Notes under the pieces: model-generated
Told to the model about the DNA's origin: nothing
What the model saw: only the letters and a program-made list of their open reading frames with translations
Databases searched by the model: none
Part shown: one piece after another, positions 1 to 7,800 of the stretch
Position numbering within the stretch: the stretch's first letter is position 1
Layout of the letters: the number at the start of each line of letters is the position of its first letter
Position numbers and translations under genes: made by a program
Origin: Clostridiales bacterium
Lineage (GTDB): Bacteria; Bacillota; Clostridia; Oscillospirales; CAG-272
Direction: 5' to 3'
Length of the DNA: 13,171 bases
NCBI GenBank assembly: GCA_016280525.1
Contig: JAEEGW010000169.1
Coordinates: 1-13,171 of the forward strand

Positions 1-165
1 ATCTTCCAGATGGTCGTAGCGACCGGTTCTTACTACGGCGAATCACAGCTTACCATTGCACAGCGTCTTGCTGCTGATATGGTCAAGGCAACAGACAACG
101 CTGAATATCGCGGATCCATCGAAGACGTCAACGCGGTTGTTGATATAATTAACGGCGTAAACTGA
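1..165 (+). CDS. 3' end of an unrecognised gene (partial)
   Basis: Frame 1 is open from the first base to TGA at 163-165, giving the last 54 residues of a protein whose start lies upstream. The visible part begins IFQMVVATGSYYGES and ends VVDIINGVN. It is soluble-looking, with mixed charge, a Gly/Tyr turn and a probable amphipathic helix (LTIAQRLAADMVKAT), and it has no membrane segment, wall anchor or dockerin calcium loop. I do not recognise the family. It is called coding because its codon choice matches the downstream genes and because a run of hairpins follows its stop, as at a gene end. A reverse-strand frame overlaps it but crosses those hairpins and has no credible start. Confidence 0.6.
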   Translation: MFQMVVATGSYYGESQLTIAQRLAADMVKATDNAEYRGSIEDVNAVVDIINGVN

Positions 166-175
166 TCCTATAATA

Positions 176-194
176 ACGGAAAGTAGTTTTCCGT
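176..194 (+). other. small inverted repeat after the first stop codon
   Basis: ACGGAAA (176-182) pairs perfectly with TTTCCGT (188-194) around a 5-nt loop, 11 nt after the stop of the upstream gene. No T-tract follows, so it is not a standard intrinsic terminator. It could stabilise the 3' end of the mRNA. Confidence 0.4.
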
Positions 195-202
195 AACCTG
201 AA

Positions 203-259
203 GCAATTACAACGTCTCTCCTCTGCCTTTCGGGGCAGAGGAGAGCGTTGGATGATTGC
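203..259 (+). terminator. long imperfect hairpin, possible terminator lacking a T-tract
   Basis: Three paired blocks stack into one stem: GCAAT (203-207) with ATTGC (255-259), CAACG (210-214) with CGTTG (246-250), and a 12-bp perfect block at 216-227 with 234-245 closed by TTTCGG. Only a small internal loop and one bulged T interrupt about 22 pairs. It lies where a terminator for the upstream gene is expected. However, the bases directly after it are not T-rich; the first T-run is TTTT at 267-270, so the terminator call is tentative. It may instead be a processed RNA structure. An in-frame ATG at 248 lies inside the stem, which argues against that ATG as a start. Confidence 0.45.
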
Positions 260-269
260 CGCGGTATTT

Positions 270-308
270 TAAAGAGATCAGGGATGTCCCTCATCCCTTA
301 TGTCTTTA
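270..308 (+). other. second hairpin in the leader of the InlB-repeat gene
   Basis: TAAAGA (270-275) pairs with TCTTTA (303-308), and AGGGATG (280-286) pairs with CATCCCT (292-298). Two AT pairs and two mismatches lie between these blocks, and the loop is TCCCT. The structure ends 44 nt before the ribosome binding site of the next gene. It could be an operator-like inverted repeat, a leader hairpin or a weak terminator. I see no conserved riboswitch or T-box features. Confidence 0.4.
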
Positions 309-352
309 GAACACCGACACAAACGTGTAATTTTGTTCGATATATTTGGTCT

Positions 353-360
353 AAGGAGGA
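353..360 (+). promoter_or_regulatory. strong ribosome binding site that fixes a TTG start
   Basis: AAGGAGGA is a near-perfect Shine-Dalgarno sequence 7 nt before TTG at 368. It decides the start of the InlB-repeat protein, since the residues after TTG form a textbook signal peptide. No comparable site precedes the upstream in-frame ATG at 248. Confidence 0.85.
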
Positions 361-367
361 CAAAAAT

Positions 368-1741
368 TTGAGAAAATTAATAAGTCTGATCTGCGCAGTA
401 ATGGTAATTGCTGCAGTGTTTTCAGCAGTGTTTGCCGTTCACGCAGATAAGGCTGACTTTGAATATAAACTGACAGTAACCGACGGAGACGGACGGGAGG
501 TCATAAATCCCCGAAATCTCGCTGCCGGAAGTCAGATGGTAATAGAGATCGAGCTTACAAGAACGGACACGAAAGCTACAAGCTATGAGACGTACGGTCT
601 TGAGTTCCGTATTCTCAGCCGCGGTCTTGAATACAATAACGACGGCGTTAGCTTCCGTAGCGGGACCCCGGTAAAGCTCCTTCAGTACTCCAGCGGTGAT
701 TCAGTAGGTTTTGCTTACTATGATATGGAGCAGGTAGGCGAGAGAATAGGCAACCCAATACTCGCCGGCAGATGGAGCTACACTGTTACGGACCCGGGTT
801 CTGTAAACATTACAGTTCCTGTAGCTTTGATGTATATAGTACGTGACAGTGAAAGCTACGAGCCTATCGGTAACGCGCGCCTGTTCCTCGATCCGAACGG
901 CGGTGAGATCAAAGGCACCGACGTCAGCGGCGAATACAAAAGCGGTACGGTCGTAAAGCTGCCTGACGCAGTAAATAATGAATATATATTTAAAGGCTGG
1001 AGCGACGGCGTACAGCTGTATCCCGCCGGAAGCGATTACACAGTCTCGGGCATTGTGACGCTGACTGCAGAATGGGAAGGAATTGTTCGCAACAGACAGA
1101 TAATTTTCAATCCAAACGGCGGCTCGATAACCGGAATAGACCCGAGTAAAATGTACGCGGACGGAGAAAAGATAATAATTCCTGAAGCTACGCGCAAGGG
1201 GTATACTTTAAAAGGCTGGCGGGACGGCGATAAGCTTTACCAGCCGGACGATGAGTATATAGTCGATAACTCAAAAGTTTTTATTGCCGAATGGGAAGAA
1301 TTTACCGGGACCACAACGGATACCGGTGAAGATGAGCAAGGAGACAAGACAAACGTCCTGTTGATCTTAGCGATCATCTTAGGTGCGATCTTGCTTGTCG
1401 GACTCGGATGGTGGCTGTTCATCATCCTGTGGAAGAGACGCTGGGTCAAGTACAGTCTTGTCAACGGCGACATCTCGCTTGACTTCAAGGATAAGGAGCA
1501 TACCGTAAAGGTTGCAGTTGTCCTGACAGACGGCGACAATAAATACGCTCTCGGCACGAGCGGCGTCGTAAAAGCCGGCAATAAACTGCGCTTTATCAAG
1601 GGTAACGGAAACGTTGTCGAAGTTGATAAGGGCAAGTATAAAGGTATGCTTATCGCGGCGAACGGCAAGGATTATCAGAAAGGCATCAAGTGCCGCATCA
1701 AGGTTCTCGACCGCAAACTAAAAGAGAGAACTAACGACTAA
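368..1741 (+). CDS. exported InlB B-repeat protein, single-pass membrane anchored
   Basis: This 457-residue protein begins at TTG. The frame is open upstream to ATG 248, but that start lies in a hairpin, while TTG has a strong ribosome binding site and a signal peptide directly after it. Residues 1-26 are a signal peptide (RK, a hydrophobic core, then AVHA before the likely cut). Residues 27-168 form a beta-rich domain that vaguely recalls cohesin-like folds, which is only a guess. Two InlB B-repeats (Flg_new family) follow at about 170-238 and 243-310, each with a DPNGG/NPNGG opening, a central KGW and a closing AEWE. An acidic Thr-rich linker leads to one membrane helix at about 330-355, then Lys/Arg as stop-transfer. 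The last 100 or so residues are Lys/Val-rich and predicted cytoplasmic. The layout suggests a cell-envelope sensor or anchoring protein; the ligand is unknown. The gene is monocistronic, with its own terminator. Confidence is high for the gene and moderate for the role. Confidence 0.9.
   Translation: MRKLISLICAVMVIAAVFSAVFAVHADKADFEYKLTVTDGDGREVINPRNLAAGSQMVIEIELTRTDTKATSYETYGLEFRILSRGLEYNNDGVSFRSGTPVKLLQYSSGDSVGFAYYDMEQVGERIGNPILAGRWSYTVTDPGSVNITVPVALMYIVRDSESYEPIGNARLFLDPNGGEIKGTDVSGEYKSGTVVKLPDAVNNEYIFKGWSDGVQLYPAGSDYTVSGIVTLTAEWEGIVRNRQIIFNPNGGSITGIDPSKMYADGEKIIIPEATRKGYTLKGWRDGDKLYQPDDEYIVDNSKVFIAEWEEFTGTTTDTGEDEQGDKTNVLLILAIILGAILLVGLGWWLFIILWKRRWVKYSLVNGDISLDFKDKEHTVKVAVVLTDGDNKYALGTSGVVKAGNKLRFIKGNGNVVEVDKGKYKGMLIAANGKDYQKGIKCRIKVLDRKLKERTND
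875..1297 (+). repeat. two tandem InlB B-repeat (Flg_new) modules
   Basis: The two protein-level repeats lie at 875-1081 and 1094-1297. They share the pattern hydrophobic-hydrophobic-(D/N)PNGG, then a Gly-rich turn, a Tyr/Gly-(D/E)-(K/G) stretch, (F/L)KGW, an aspartate-glycine turn and a final (T/I)AEWE. Similarity is at protein level; the DNA copies have diverged. Such modules are beta-grasp-like stalk units in Gram-positive surface proteins. Confidence 0.85.
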
Positions 1742-1753
1742 AACTGCATAAAA

Positions 1754-1799
1754 AGCGATCCGGAAATGAAAATTTCCGGATCGCTGAAATGCGTTTTTT
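1754..1799 (+). terminator. intrinsic terminator
   Basis: A perfect 14-bp stem pairs 1754-1767 with 1772-1785 around a GAAA tetraloop, 12 nt after the TAA stop of the InlB-repeat gene. A run of six T follows at 1794-1799, eight bases beyond the stem. It should separate that gene from the four-gene operon downstream. The T-run is somewhat distant, so part of the termination may depend on a second small stem (GCGTT 1791-1795 with AACGC 1800-1804). Confidence 0.85.
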
Positions 1800-1835
1800 A
1801 ACGCGCGTGCGTAATTATTATTAATTGTTTTATTT

Positions 1836-1844
1836 TGTTATTAT
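1836..1844 (+). promoter_or_regulatory. candidate extended -10 promoter for the operon
   Basis: TGTTATTAT fits the extended -10 pattern TGnTATAAT with one mismatch in the hexamer. It lies in an AT-rich gap after the terminator and about 40 nt before the first gene of the operon. No good -35 box is visible at the usual spacing, as is common for extended -10 promoters. AT-rich DNA yields such matches by chance, so confidence is modest. Confidence 0.4.
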
Positions 1845-1883
1845 GTAGTAAGCAAAAGTACCGATGAAGTTGGAGATTCTGTG

Positions 1884-2534
1884 ATGAAAGAAATAACGCA
1901 AGGCAAACGCAAACAAGTTTGGCTGATATTATTGTTATTTGCCGCCTGCTTTGTTATTTATGCATTATGGAATTGCTTCGGTTTATCGTTAATATCTGAC
2001 GGTATTATATCGACTCTAATAGACTCCGTGCTGATAAAGGCGTTGATCTGGATATTGCCGGTAATGCTTTTTATCAAAGAAGAGCATAAATTCAAAAATA
2101 TGTTCCGCGGAAGATTTCCGGTTCTCATCTGCATCATATTTATTTGTGCAACCGCCGCGTTTCTTTACACGATACGGATTTTAAACGGATTTGTAAATAA
2201 ATATGTGATTTTTGATCCGATGTTTATCGTTTTATCTTTGTCGGCGGGCGTGATAGAAGAACTTGCGTTTCGCGGAGGATATTTCCATCTTCTTGTTGAA
2301 CAGATCGGATTCTGGCCGGCCGCGGTCATAAACGGAGTGATGTTTACTCTTATGCATTACCCGGGACTGATCGTCGGTAACTTCAGCGGGTTGATTTCAC
2401 TTAGAACGTTACTGATCTTTTCAATGGGTATTGCGTTTTGCTTTATGTATCACAAGTGGAAAAATCTTGCGCTGAATATGACTGTACATACTGTATGGGA
2501 CATCCTTTCTTACTTATTCTGTCTGGCGGGGTAA
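1884..2534 (+). CDS. CPBP-family (CAAX/Abi-type) intramembrane metalloprotease homologue
   Basis: The protein has 216 residues from ATG 1884. A GTG directly upstream (1881) is in frame, but the GGAG at 1872-1875 is better spaced for the ATG. It is strongly hydrophobic, with about six membrane segments. The CPBP signature is complete: motif 1 EELAFRG with the Glu pair at 125-126 and Arg 130, motif 2 FTLMH with His 158, and motif 3 in the last helices with Asn 198 and His 202. These residues bind zinc and form the active site in the Rce1-like fold. Members cleave within or near the membrane, or act as bacteriocin-immunity or accessory proteins; the substrate here is unknown. It is the first gene of the operon, 3 nt before the ligase gene, and is preceded by a terminator and a possible promoter. 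A role in maturing an exported partner is only inferred from context. Confidence 0.88.
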   Translation: MKEITQGKRKQVWLILLLFAACFVIYALWNCFGLSLISDGIISTLIDSVLIKALIWILPVMLFIKEEHKFKNMFRGRFPVLICIIFICATAAFLYTIRILNGFVNKYVIFDPMFIVLSLSAGVIEELAFRGGYFHLLVEQIGFWPAAVINGVMFTLMHYPGLIVGNFSGLISLRTLLIFSMGIAFCFMYHKWKNLALNMTVHTVWDILSYLFCLAG

Positions 2535-2537
2535 ATA

Positions 2538-4019
2538 ATGACGACTGAAACAAGCATTTATGAATATGCTAAACAAGGTCTTAAACTCAATCCTGATAAA
2601 ATCGCGATTTGGTTTTACGGTAAAGGCATAACATACCGTGAACTGTTTGAGAAAATCGATAATGTAGCAGATCATCTCTACGAACTCGGCGTCCGTGAAG
2701 GCACCGTCGTCACTATCCACTTACCCAATTGTCCGCAAGCTATCTTTGCCATATATGCAGTTGCCAAGCTCGGCGGAATTTGCAATATGGTTCATTCATT
2801 ACTGCCTGAGTCCGCATTACGAAATAACTTGAGGTTTACAGGAAGTTCTTACTTGATCACGCATCTCGAAATCAATAATAATTCTGTTGTCGGATTGGAA
2901 GCTATTAAGTTATATGAAAAACCGTGCGTGGTTGAAGCACCCGATAAAATAGATCAGGTAAATTTGGCTGCAAAGTGCGCATTTTACCTCAATTCCAGTG
3001 GTTCTACCGGTAAGCCGAAAACAATAATGCTTAGTCACAGCGCTGTTAACAATTGTGTTGATAATACCGCCGAATTCTTTGAAAATAATGACATTGCTGA
3101 ACAGGTTAGCCTTGGCGTTCTTCCTCTTTTTCACGGATTTGGCCTGGCTGCTGATGTTCACCGCAACATTCATTTCGGTTCAACACTTGTGATTATGTCG
3201 CGTTGGAATCCTTCGGAAGCTGCTGATTTGATTAAGAAATATAAAGTGACTTTAATCGTCGGTGTTCCCGCAATGTTTCATTCGCTGTTAAACGAGCAGA
3301 CGTTTTACGGCCCGGAAATCAAACAACTTCGTTATTGCTATACGGGCGGAGATAACGTAAATCAGGATTTAGTAGCAAAAATGAACGAGCGTCTTGGCAA
3401 TGACCGCTGCATGTTTCCGGGATACGGCCTGACGGAGGCAACAACAATGAATTGCGTCAGCACCTGGTCACACTATAAAACAGGGACAGCGGGATACCCG
3501 GTTAATAACACAACGATTGCTGTTATGAAAAGCGACGGTACATATTCTGACAGAGGAGTCGGCGAACTTATAATTTCAAGTCCGACGCTGATGATGGGCT
3601 ATTTAAATGATCCGGAAGCAACCAAAGCGACGCTTTTTGAAACGGATGACAAACTGTGGACGCATACCGGAGACGAAGTAGAAATAGATTCAGATGGATT
3701 TATCGTGTTCCGCGACCGTATCAAAAACATCATCATTCATAACGGATACAATATCTACCCCGATGAAGTTGAGGAAGTTATTCGTTCAGTACCCGGCGTA
3801 AAAGACGTCTGCGTAGTTGGCGTTGATGATGAGGAAAAACATACGCAGAATATTCGTGCAGTTGTTATTGCTTCTGCAAATGTTAGTATACAAATGGTTC
3901 AAAACGAATGCGCCCGAAAACTTCCGCGCTATTCAATTCCGAAAGAAATTTTATTTGTAGATAGATTTCCTCAGAATTCTATGGGGAAAATTGACCGAAA
4001 GGAACTTGGCAAAATTTGA
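2538..4019 (+). CDS. ANL-superfamily acyl-activating enzyme (acyl-CoA ligase-like)
   Basis: This 493-residue cytosolic enzyme activates a carboxylic acid with ATP to an acyl-adenylate and then normally passes it to CoA or a carrier thiol. All core motifs are present: the phosphate loop SSGSTGKPK (153-161), PLFHGFGL (196-203) in the substrate-pocket region, GYGLTEA (295-301), HTGDE (376-380), the hinge FRDRIKN (391-397), GYNIYPDEVE (403-412), and the C-terminal catalytic lysine in SMGKIDRKE (Lys 484). The length is normal for acyl-CoA ligases. The PLFHGFG form, without the Asp typical of amino-acid adenylation domains at the A4 motif, favours a fatty, aryl or short-chain acid over an amino acid. 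The start ATG is 3 nt after the protease stop with GGGG at 2528-2531, so translation is probably coupled. The stop overlaps the start of the acyltransferase gene, which suggests the two work together. No acyl carrier protein is visible in the window, and the substrate cannot be read from sequence. Confidence 0.93.
   Translation: MTTETSIYEYAKQGLKLNPDKIAIWFYGKGITYRELFEKIDNVADHLYELGVREGTVVTIHLPNCPQAIFAIYAVAKLGGICNMVHSLLPESALRNNLRFTGSSYLITHLEINNNSVVGLEAIKLYEKPCVVEAPDKIDQVNLAAKCAFYLNSSGSTGKPKTIMLSHSAVNNCVDNTAEFFENNDIAEQVSLGVLPLFHGFGLAADVHRNIHFGSTLVIMSRWNPSEAADLIKKYKVTLIVGVPAMFHSLLNEQTFYGPEIKQLRYCYTGGDNVNQDLVAKMNERLGNDRCMFPGYGLTEATTMNCVSTWSHYKTGTAGYPVNNTTIAVMKSDGTYSDRGVGELIISSPTLMMGYLNDPEATKATLFETDDKLWTHTGDEVEIDSDGFIVFRDRIKNIIIHNGYNIYPDEVEEVIRSVPGVKDVCVVGVDDEEKHTQNIRAVVIASANVSIQMVQNECARKLPRYSIPKEILFVDRFPQNSMGKIDRKELGKI
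3998..4004 (+). promoter_or_regulatory. ribosome binding site for a TTG start inside the ligase gene
   Basis: AAAGGAA lies 11 nt before TTG 4016, within the ligase 3' end. It supports the TTG start that overlaps the ligase stop codon (TTGA). The spacing is slightly long, and coupling to ligase translation would compensate. Confidence 0.55.
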
Positions 4020-4858
4020 AGCATAGTCACAGTATTGAACCAATGCAGCCGCGTGTGTGGGAAATTGATGCGCTGCGAGGGTTTCTGATATTGTCGGTGC
4101 TTGTCAACCACTTAAATATAACGATTAATGCATTCTGTATCAATGGATATTATATGATTGATTCCAGCAAATGGGCGGCGTTAACAGATCCGTTGGGCGT
4201 GTGGTACTATACAAACGCAGAGGGAGTGCTGCAATCCGCAAAGTGGGTGACATGGATCCGAGAATATTTGACAAACCCGGCAGTCGATACATTTTTCATT
4301 ATATCGGGCATCGCATGCATTTTCACAAGAAACGGCAGGAAAAATATAATAAAGCTTTTTATAGCCGCATTGCTTGTTGCCGCATTCACTTACGGATTAT
4401 CGCTATGGACGGGTGATCCGACAAGGTTTATTCGATTCGGCGTACTGATGTGCTACGCGTTCTGCCACTTGATTTACGAGTTTTTACTGAAAAAGCGAAG
4501 CAATGAATTCTTGTTTATAATCGCATCTGTATCATTTGCCATAGGCTATTACATACGTTACCACGGAGTTGCAGCGATGCGGTTCCCGATATTCTACATT
4601 TTAGGCGTACCGCAGATAGGAGATCAGTCAAGCGATTTCTGGCCGATATTTCCGATGCTCGGGTGGTTCCTGCTCGGCGTTGTTATCGGACGAAAGTATT
4701 ATTCAGAGAAAAAAACACGCTTGCCGTACAAGATACCGGATAAACTGACAAAACCGTTACAGTTTCTCGGACGGTACAGCGGTATCATATATGTTAGCCA
4801 CATTGTAATTTATACAGCCGTCTTCTGCGGCATAGGATATATATTTCATCTTTTGTGA
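4016..4858 (+). CDS. DUF1624 / HGSNAT-like membrane acyltransferase
   Basis: This 280-residue polytopic membrane protein starts at TTG in a 4-nt TTGA overlap with the ligase stop. An alternative ATG at 4043 would still keep the family signature but has no ribosome binding site. The N-terminal signature RVWEIDALRG (13-22) followed by NH (31-32) is typical of DUF1624 and related acyltransferases. The pattern continues with FFIISG (93-98), RFGVLMCYA (140-148), the hallmark DFWPIFPMLGWFLLGVVIG (207-225) and a final RYSGIIYVSH (253-262). The family includes the catalytic domain of heparan-alpha-glucosaminide N-acetyltransferase, which carries an acetyl group from cytosolic acyl-CoA across a membrane to a sugar amine. 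A residue 40-85 loop rich in Trp/Tyr is probably extracytoplasmic. Next to an acyl-activating enzyme, a role in envelope or glycan acylation is likely; donor and acceptor are unknown. Eleven nucleotides separate it from the giant surface gene. Confidence 0.82.
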   Translation: MKHSHSIEPMQPRVWEIDALRGFLILSVLVNHLNITINAFCINGYYMIDSSKWAALTDPLGVWYYTNAEGVLQSAKWVTWIREYLTNPAVDTFFIISGIACIFTRNGRKNIIKLFIAALLVAAFTYGLSLWTGDPTRFIRFGVLMCYAFCHLIYEFLLKKRSNEFLFIIASVSFAIGYYIRYHGVAAMRFPIFYILGVPQIGDQSSDFWPIFPMLGWFLLGVVIGRKYYSEKKTRLPYKIPDKLTKPLQFLGRYSGIIYVSHIVIYTAVFCGIGYIFHLL

Positions 4859-4861
4859 GGG
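4857..4861 (+). promoter_or_regulatory. ribosome binding site of the giant surface gene
   Basis: GAGGG overlaps the TGA of the acyltransferase gene and lies 8 nt before ATG 4870. The stop-overlapping site points to translation within one operon mRNA and supports ATG 4870 as the start. Confidence 0.75.
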
Positions 4862-4869
4862 TAAAGAAA

Positions 4870-7800
4870 ATGAGTTTATTCAAAGTAGAGAAAAACAAGA
4901 AAATATGGATAGGCGTTGCCATAGTATTAGTAACAGCGTTCTATCTGTTAGGTACTGCTGTGCTTGCGCAGGTAAGCCCGAAAGCTTCAACCAATACGAG
5001 CTACAGCTATACAGCCGACACTTTATCTTGGGGCGACGTGTATGCTTTTGATAACGCGGCGTTTAGCGGTACGAATTACAGCGTACTTGACGGCGGTTCA
5101 ACGACGATCTCATATTATTCAAAAGGCGGTACTGATTCAACTAAAGCATCAGCAACGCTGTATAATTATGTAGGTAAAGTTGTATACGCCAAACAAACTG
5201 CTCCTGCTCAGCAGGTTAATATGACTGCTCATTCTGCTGCACAGTTCCGCAGCGGAATTGCTATGAGCACTGCATCAGCCCCGATTGACAGCAACGTTAC
5301 AATACCTGTTGCCACAACTACGGGTACAGGTGTTTACAGCGTTGTTCCGGGATCAACGGGAAACTACGTTGTTTACGTATATTCTCCCGATGAAGCTCCG
5401 AGCAATGTGAAATATTCTTTAATAAACTCGTATACTGCTGCAAACAGCTATAGCGGAACACCTGCTACGGCATTGACGTTTACCCGTGTTGGAAGCACAA
5501 ATTGGTATTATTCAAATAATATCAATGTCAGCAATATGGGCTGGTATTGCTATAAAACAAGTTTTAGTGCTTCTTCTGGTAGTTCAAGTACAGCTGATAG
5601 TGGCACGGGAACATTTACAGGTAGCACTCTTACAAATACTACACTTAATTCTAAAACATATTATTGGAATGTATGGGGAGCTACACAGGTAAAATTTGAT
5701 ACGGTTATTTCTATTTCTTTCCCCTCAAGTGTTAAACTCGGTCCGATCACAAAAGCAGACGGCACGTTTTCTATTACAAATGATGATACAAAAGGCACCG
5801 TTTCTGTTCAGAATATTTTTGGTGTGAACGTTGGCACGTCATACAATGGCGTCCATATTCCGCTGTTTATTTCCGCGACACCCAAAAGTAGCGAGTACTC
5901 ATTTACCGGTGTTGAAGGCGGTTCTGTATCTGTTGTAAGAGACGGTCTTTACAGATATGATTTTGAAGGTACGGTATCATTGACGTCTAAGTGGGAAAAA
6001 ATGGTCAATCTTCCCACAGTCACAGTCAACGATACGACTGTTTTAAATGGGTATTTCTCACCCACCGGCTCAGCATCTTTCCAAAACGGTACTGATACGC
6101 CGTTTACTTTTACCGCGGACTTTTCAAACGCTGTAAGCGGCGCAACGTTGACTTATGCCGTTACAGGCAGTACGACAGGTATTGATACGTCCGGTACTCT
6201 TACTGCTTCAAATAATTCATTTTCTCTCGTTGCTTCTTTTGATACCGTTACCGTAACGTTTACCGCTTCGGGAGATGGCGTCACCAAGACGATGACGTAT
6301 ACGATAACCGGTAGTAACATCGGTTTACCCAAAACGGCTCGAATAGGCACCACTTCCGGCACAAATGAGTATTACACACTTGAAGACGCTTTGACGGCTT
6401 CAAACAACGGTACAAGCGGTAATATTTACATAATCGGCGATTATAAAATGTATAACGGCGAACACCCGAAGACAGCATGGACTGCTTTGACTAACGACGT
6501 TCAGAAACGCTGGTACGTCAAATCGGGTGTAACTCTCGTTGTTCCGTTCAGTACTGATAATACAGTTCTTACAAACTCAAACATTACCAGTTCAAGTTAT
6601 TGTGTAGATACTTCAAGTTCAACTGAGTACAGAAGACTTACGATAACAAGCGGTAATACTCTTACGATAGCGGGTTCTGTAAGCGTTGAATCAAAAGTAT
6701 ACAAAAGCGGTAACGCAGGACAGAGAGGTCCTTACGGTCTTATTTACATGGACGCCAACTCTCAGATGACGTTCAAATCAGGATCAAAACTCTATTGTTT
6801 TGGTTTCATAAAAGGCGACGGATCTATCGATGTGCTTTCAGGTGCGGCAGTTTATGAAATAATGACTGTTCTTGACTATCCGGGAAGCGCTTCCAGTATA
6901 TCTGATGTAACAGGCGCAGGTGCGTTTCCGTTTTCTAAGTTTTCCGTTCAAAACGTTGCTGCACGTATGACAGTACATTCAGGCGCTACGCTTGATGTTT
7001 TATATACTATATGGGGAACCTTGGCAGGTTGGAATACGTGCTGGGTCAGAATGATCGATTCTACAAGTTCATCCTCAAGCTCACTGTTTAAATCTTCAGA
7101 GTCTGTCACAATGGCATATATCAATGACAGACAGTATGTTGAGCTGGCTGGTACATCTTCTATCAGTGCATTAACGCTGTCAATGAGCGGTGTCAGCATC
7201 AATACGAGCAGCCTTGCCGGCGACCTTATCCCATATAATTTCACAATTACAGTTGCAAGCGGAAATACAAGTTTGGGTGAAAACGTCATTCTTTCAAAAG
7301 GTTCTGAGTTGAATATTGATGAAGGCGCTACACTGACGATTGGCTCAGGCAAAAAACTGTACGTATTTGATGGCAGCGACGATATACAAAACGTGGGTAC
7401 GCAGCCTGATGCTAAGGTTGACGTAAACGGTACCATTCAGGTGACCGGCGGACTAATGTCGACGACAAATAAAGCTGTTATCACTTCCAGTAAACATACG
7501 GGAAAAATTGTTTATAACAATAATGCAGTTTCAAATTCATCAGTCAAAATCAAAAAATCTGGTACCACAGTTGAAAGCGTAGCAGTATACCCGGCACAGC
7601 TTCAGAATGGTGACGGCACGTACGTTGATACAGCTTCTGCTCAAAGCGGATGGACGTTCAAATACGACCCTGATTATCTGCAGTGGTATCGCTATAAGGT
7701 AGAATTCCAATTAAACGGAAACACCGTTGCTAAGGGTTTCTATAACTACGACAGCGACCCCGCGACTTATGATGCAAGCTGGCTGACAAACCTCAGCGCA

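Noticed and set aside
43..294. Reverse-strand reading frame of 83 codons
   Set aside because: It overlaps the 3' end of a + strand gene and crosses two inverted repeats. The translated product looks like antisense of those.
331..346. TATATT at 341-346 as the -10 box of the InlB-repeat gene
   Set aside because: The transcript would start within or just before the ribosome binding site, and no -35 box is visible at the right distance.
248..367. ATG 248 as the start of the InlB-repeat protein
   Set aside because: It lies in the stem of a strong hairpin, has no ribosome binding site, and would bury the signal peptide behind 40 residues. TTG 368 has both a strong site and the signal peptide.
1237..1668. 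Reverse-strand reading frame of 143 codons
   Set aside because: It lies wholly inside the InlB-repeat gene. Its Ser/Pro/Leu-rich translation is the usual mirror of Lys/Gly/Asp codons on the other strand.
1881..1883. GTG 1881 as the start of the CPBP protease gene
   Set aside because: The adjacent ATG 1884 has better spacing from GGAG 1872-1875. The difference is one residue and has no functional effect.
4043..4045. ATG 4043 as the start of the acyltransferase gene
   Set aside because: No ribosome binding site precedes it, while TTG 4016 has AAAGGAA and a stop-start overlap. It remains possible, since the family signature begins after it.
4171..4416. Overlapping frames on both strands inside the acyltransferase gene
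   Set aside because: The DUF1624 signature is complete in the other frame across this stretch, so these are shadows.
6948..7436. Reverse-strand reading frame of 162 codons, and similar ones at 6153-6478, 8074-8615 and 10674-10895
   Set aside because: All lie inside the giant + strand gene, have no ribosome binding sites, and give Val/Pro/Ser-rich products expected from antisense of Thr/Asn/Gly codons.
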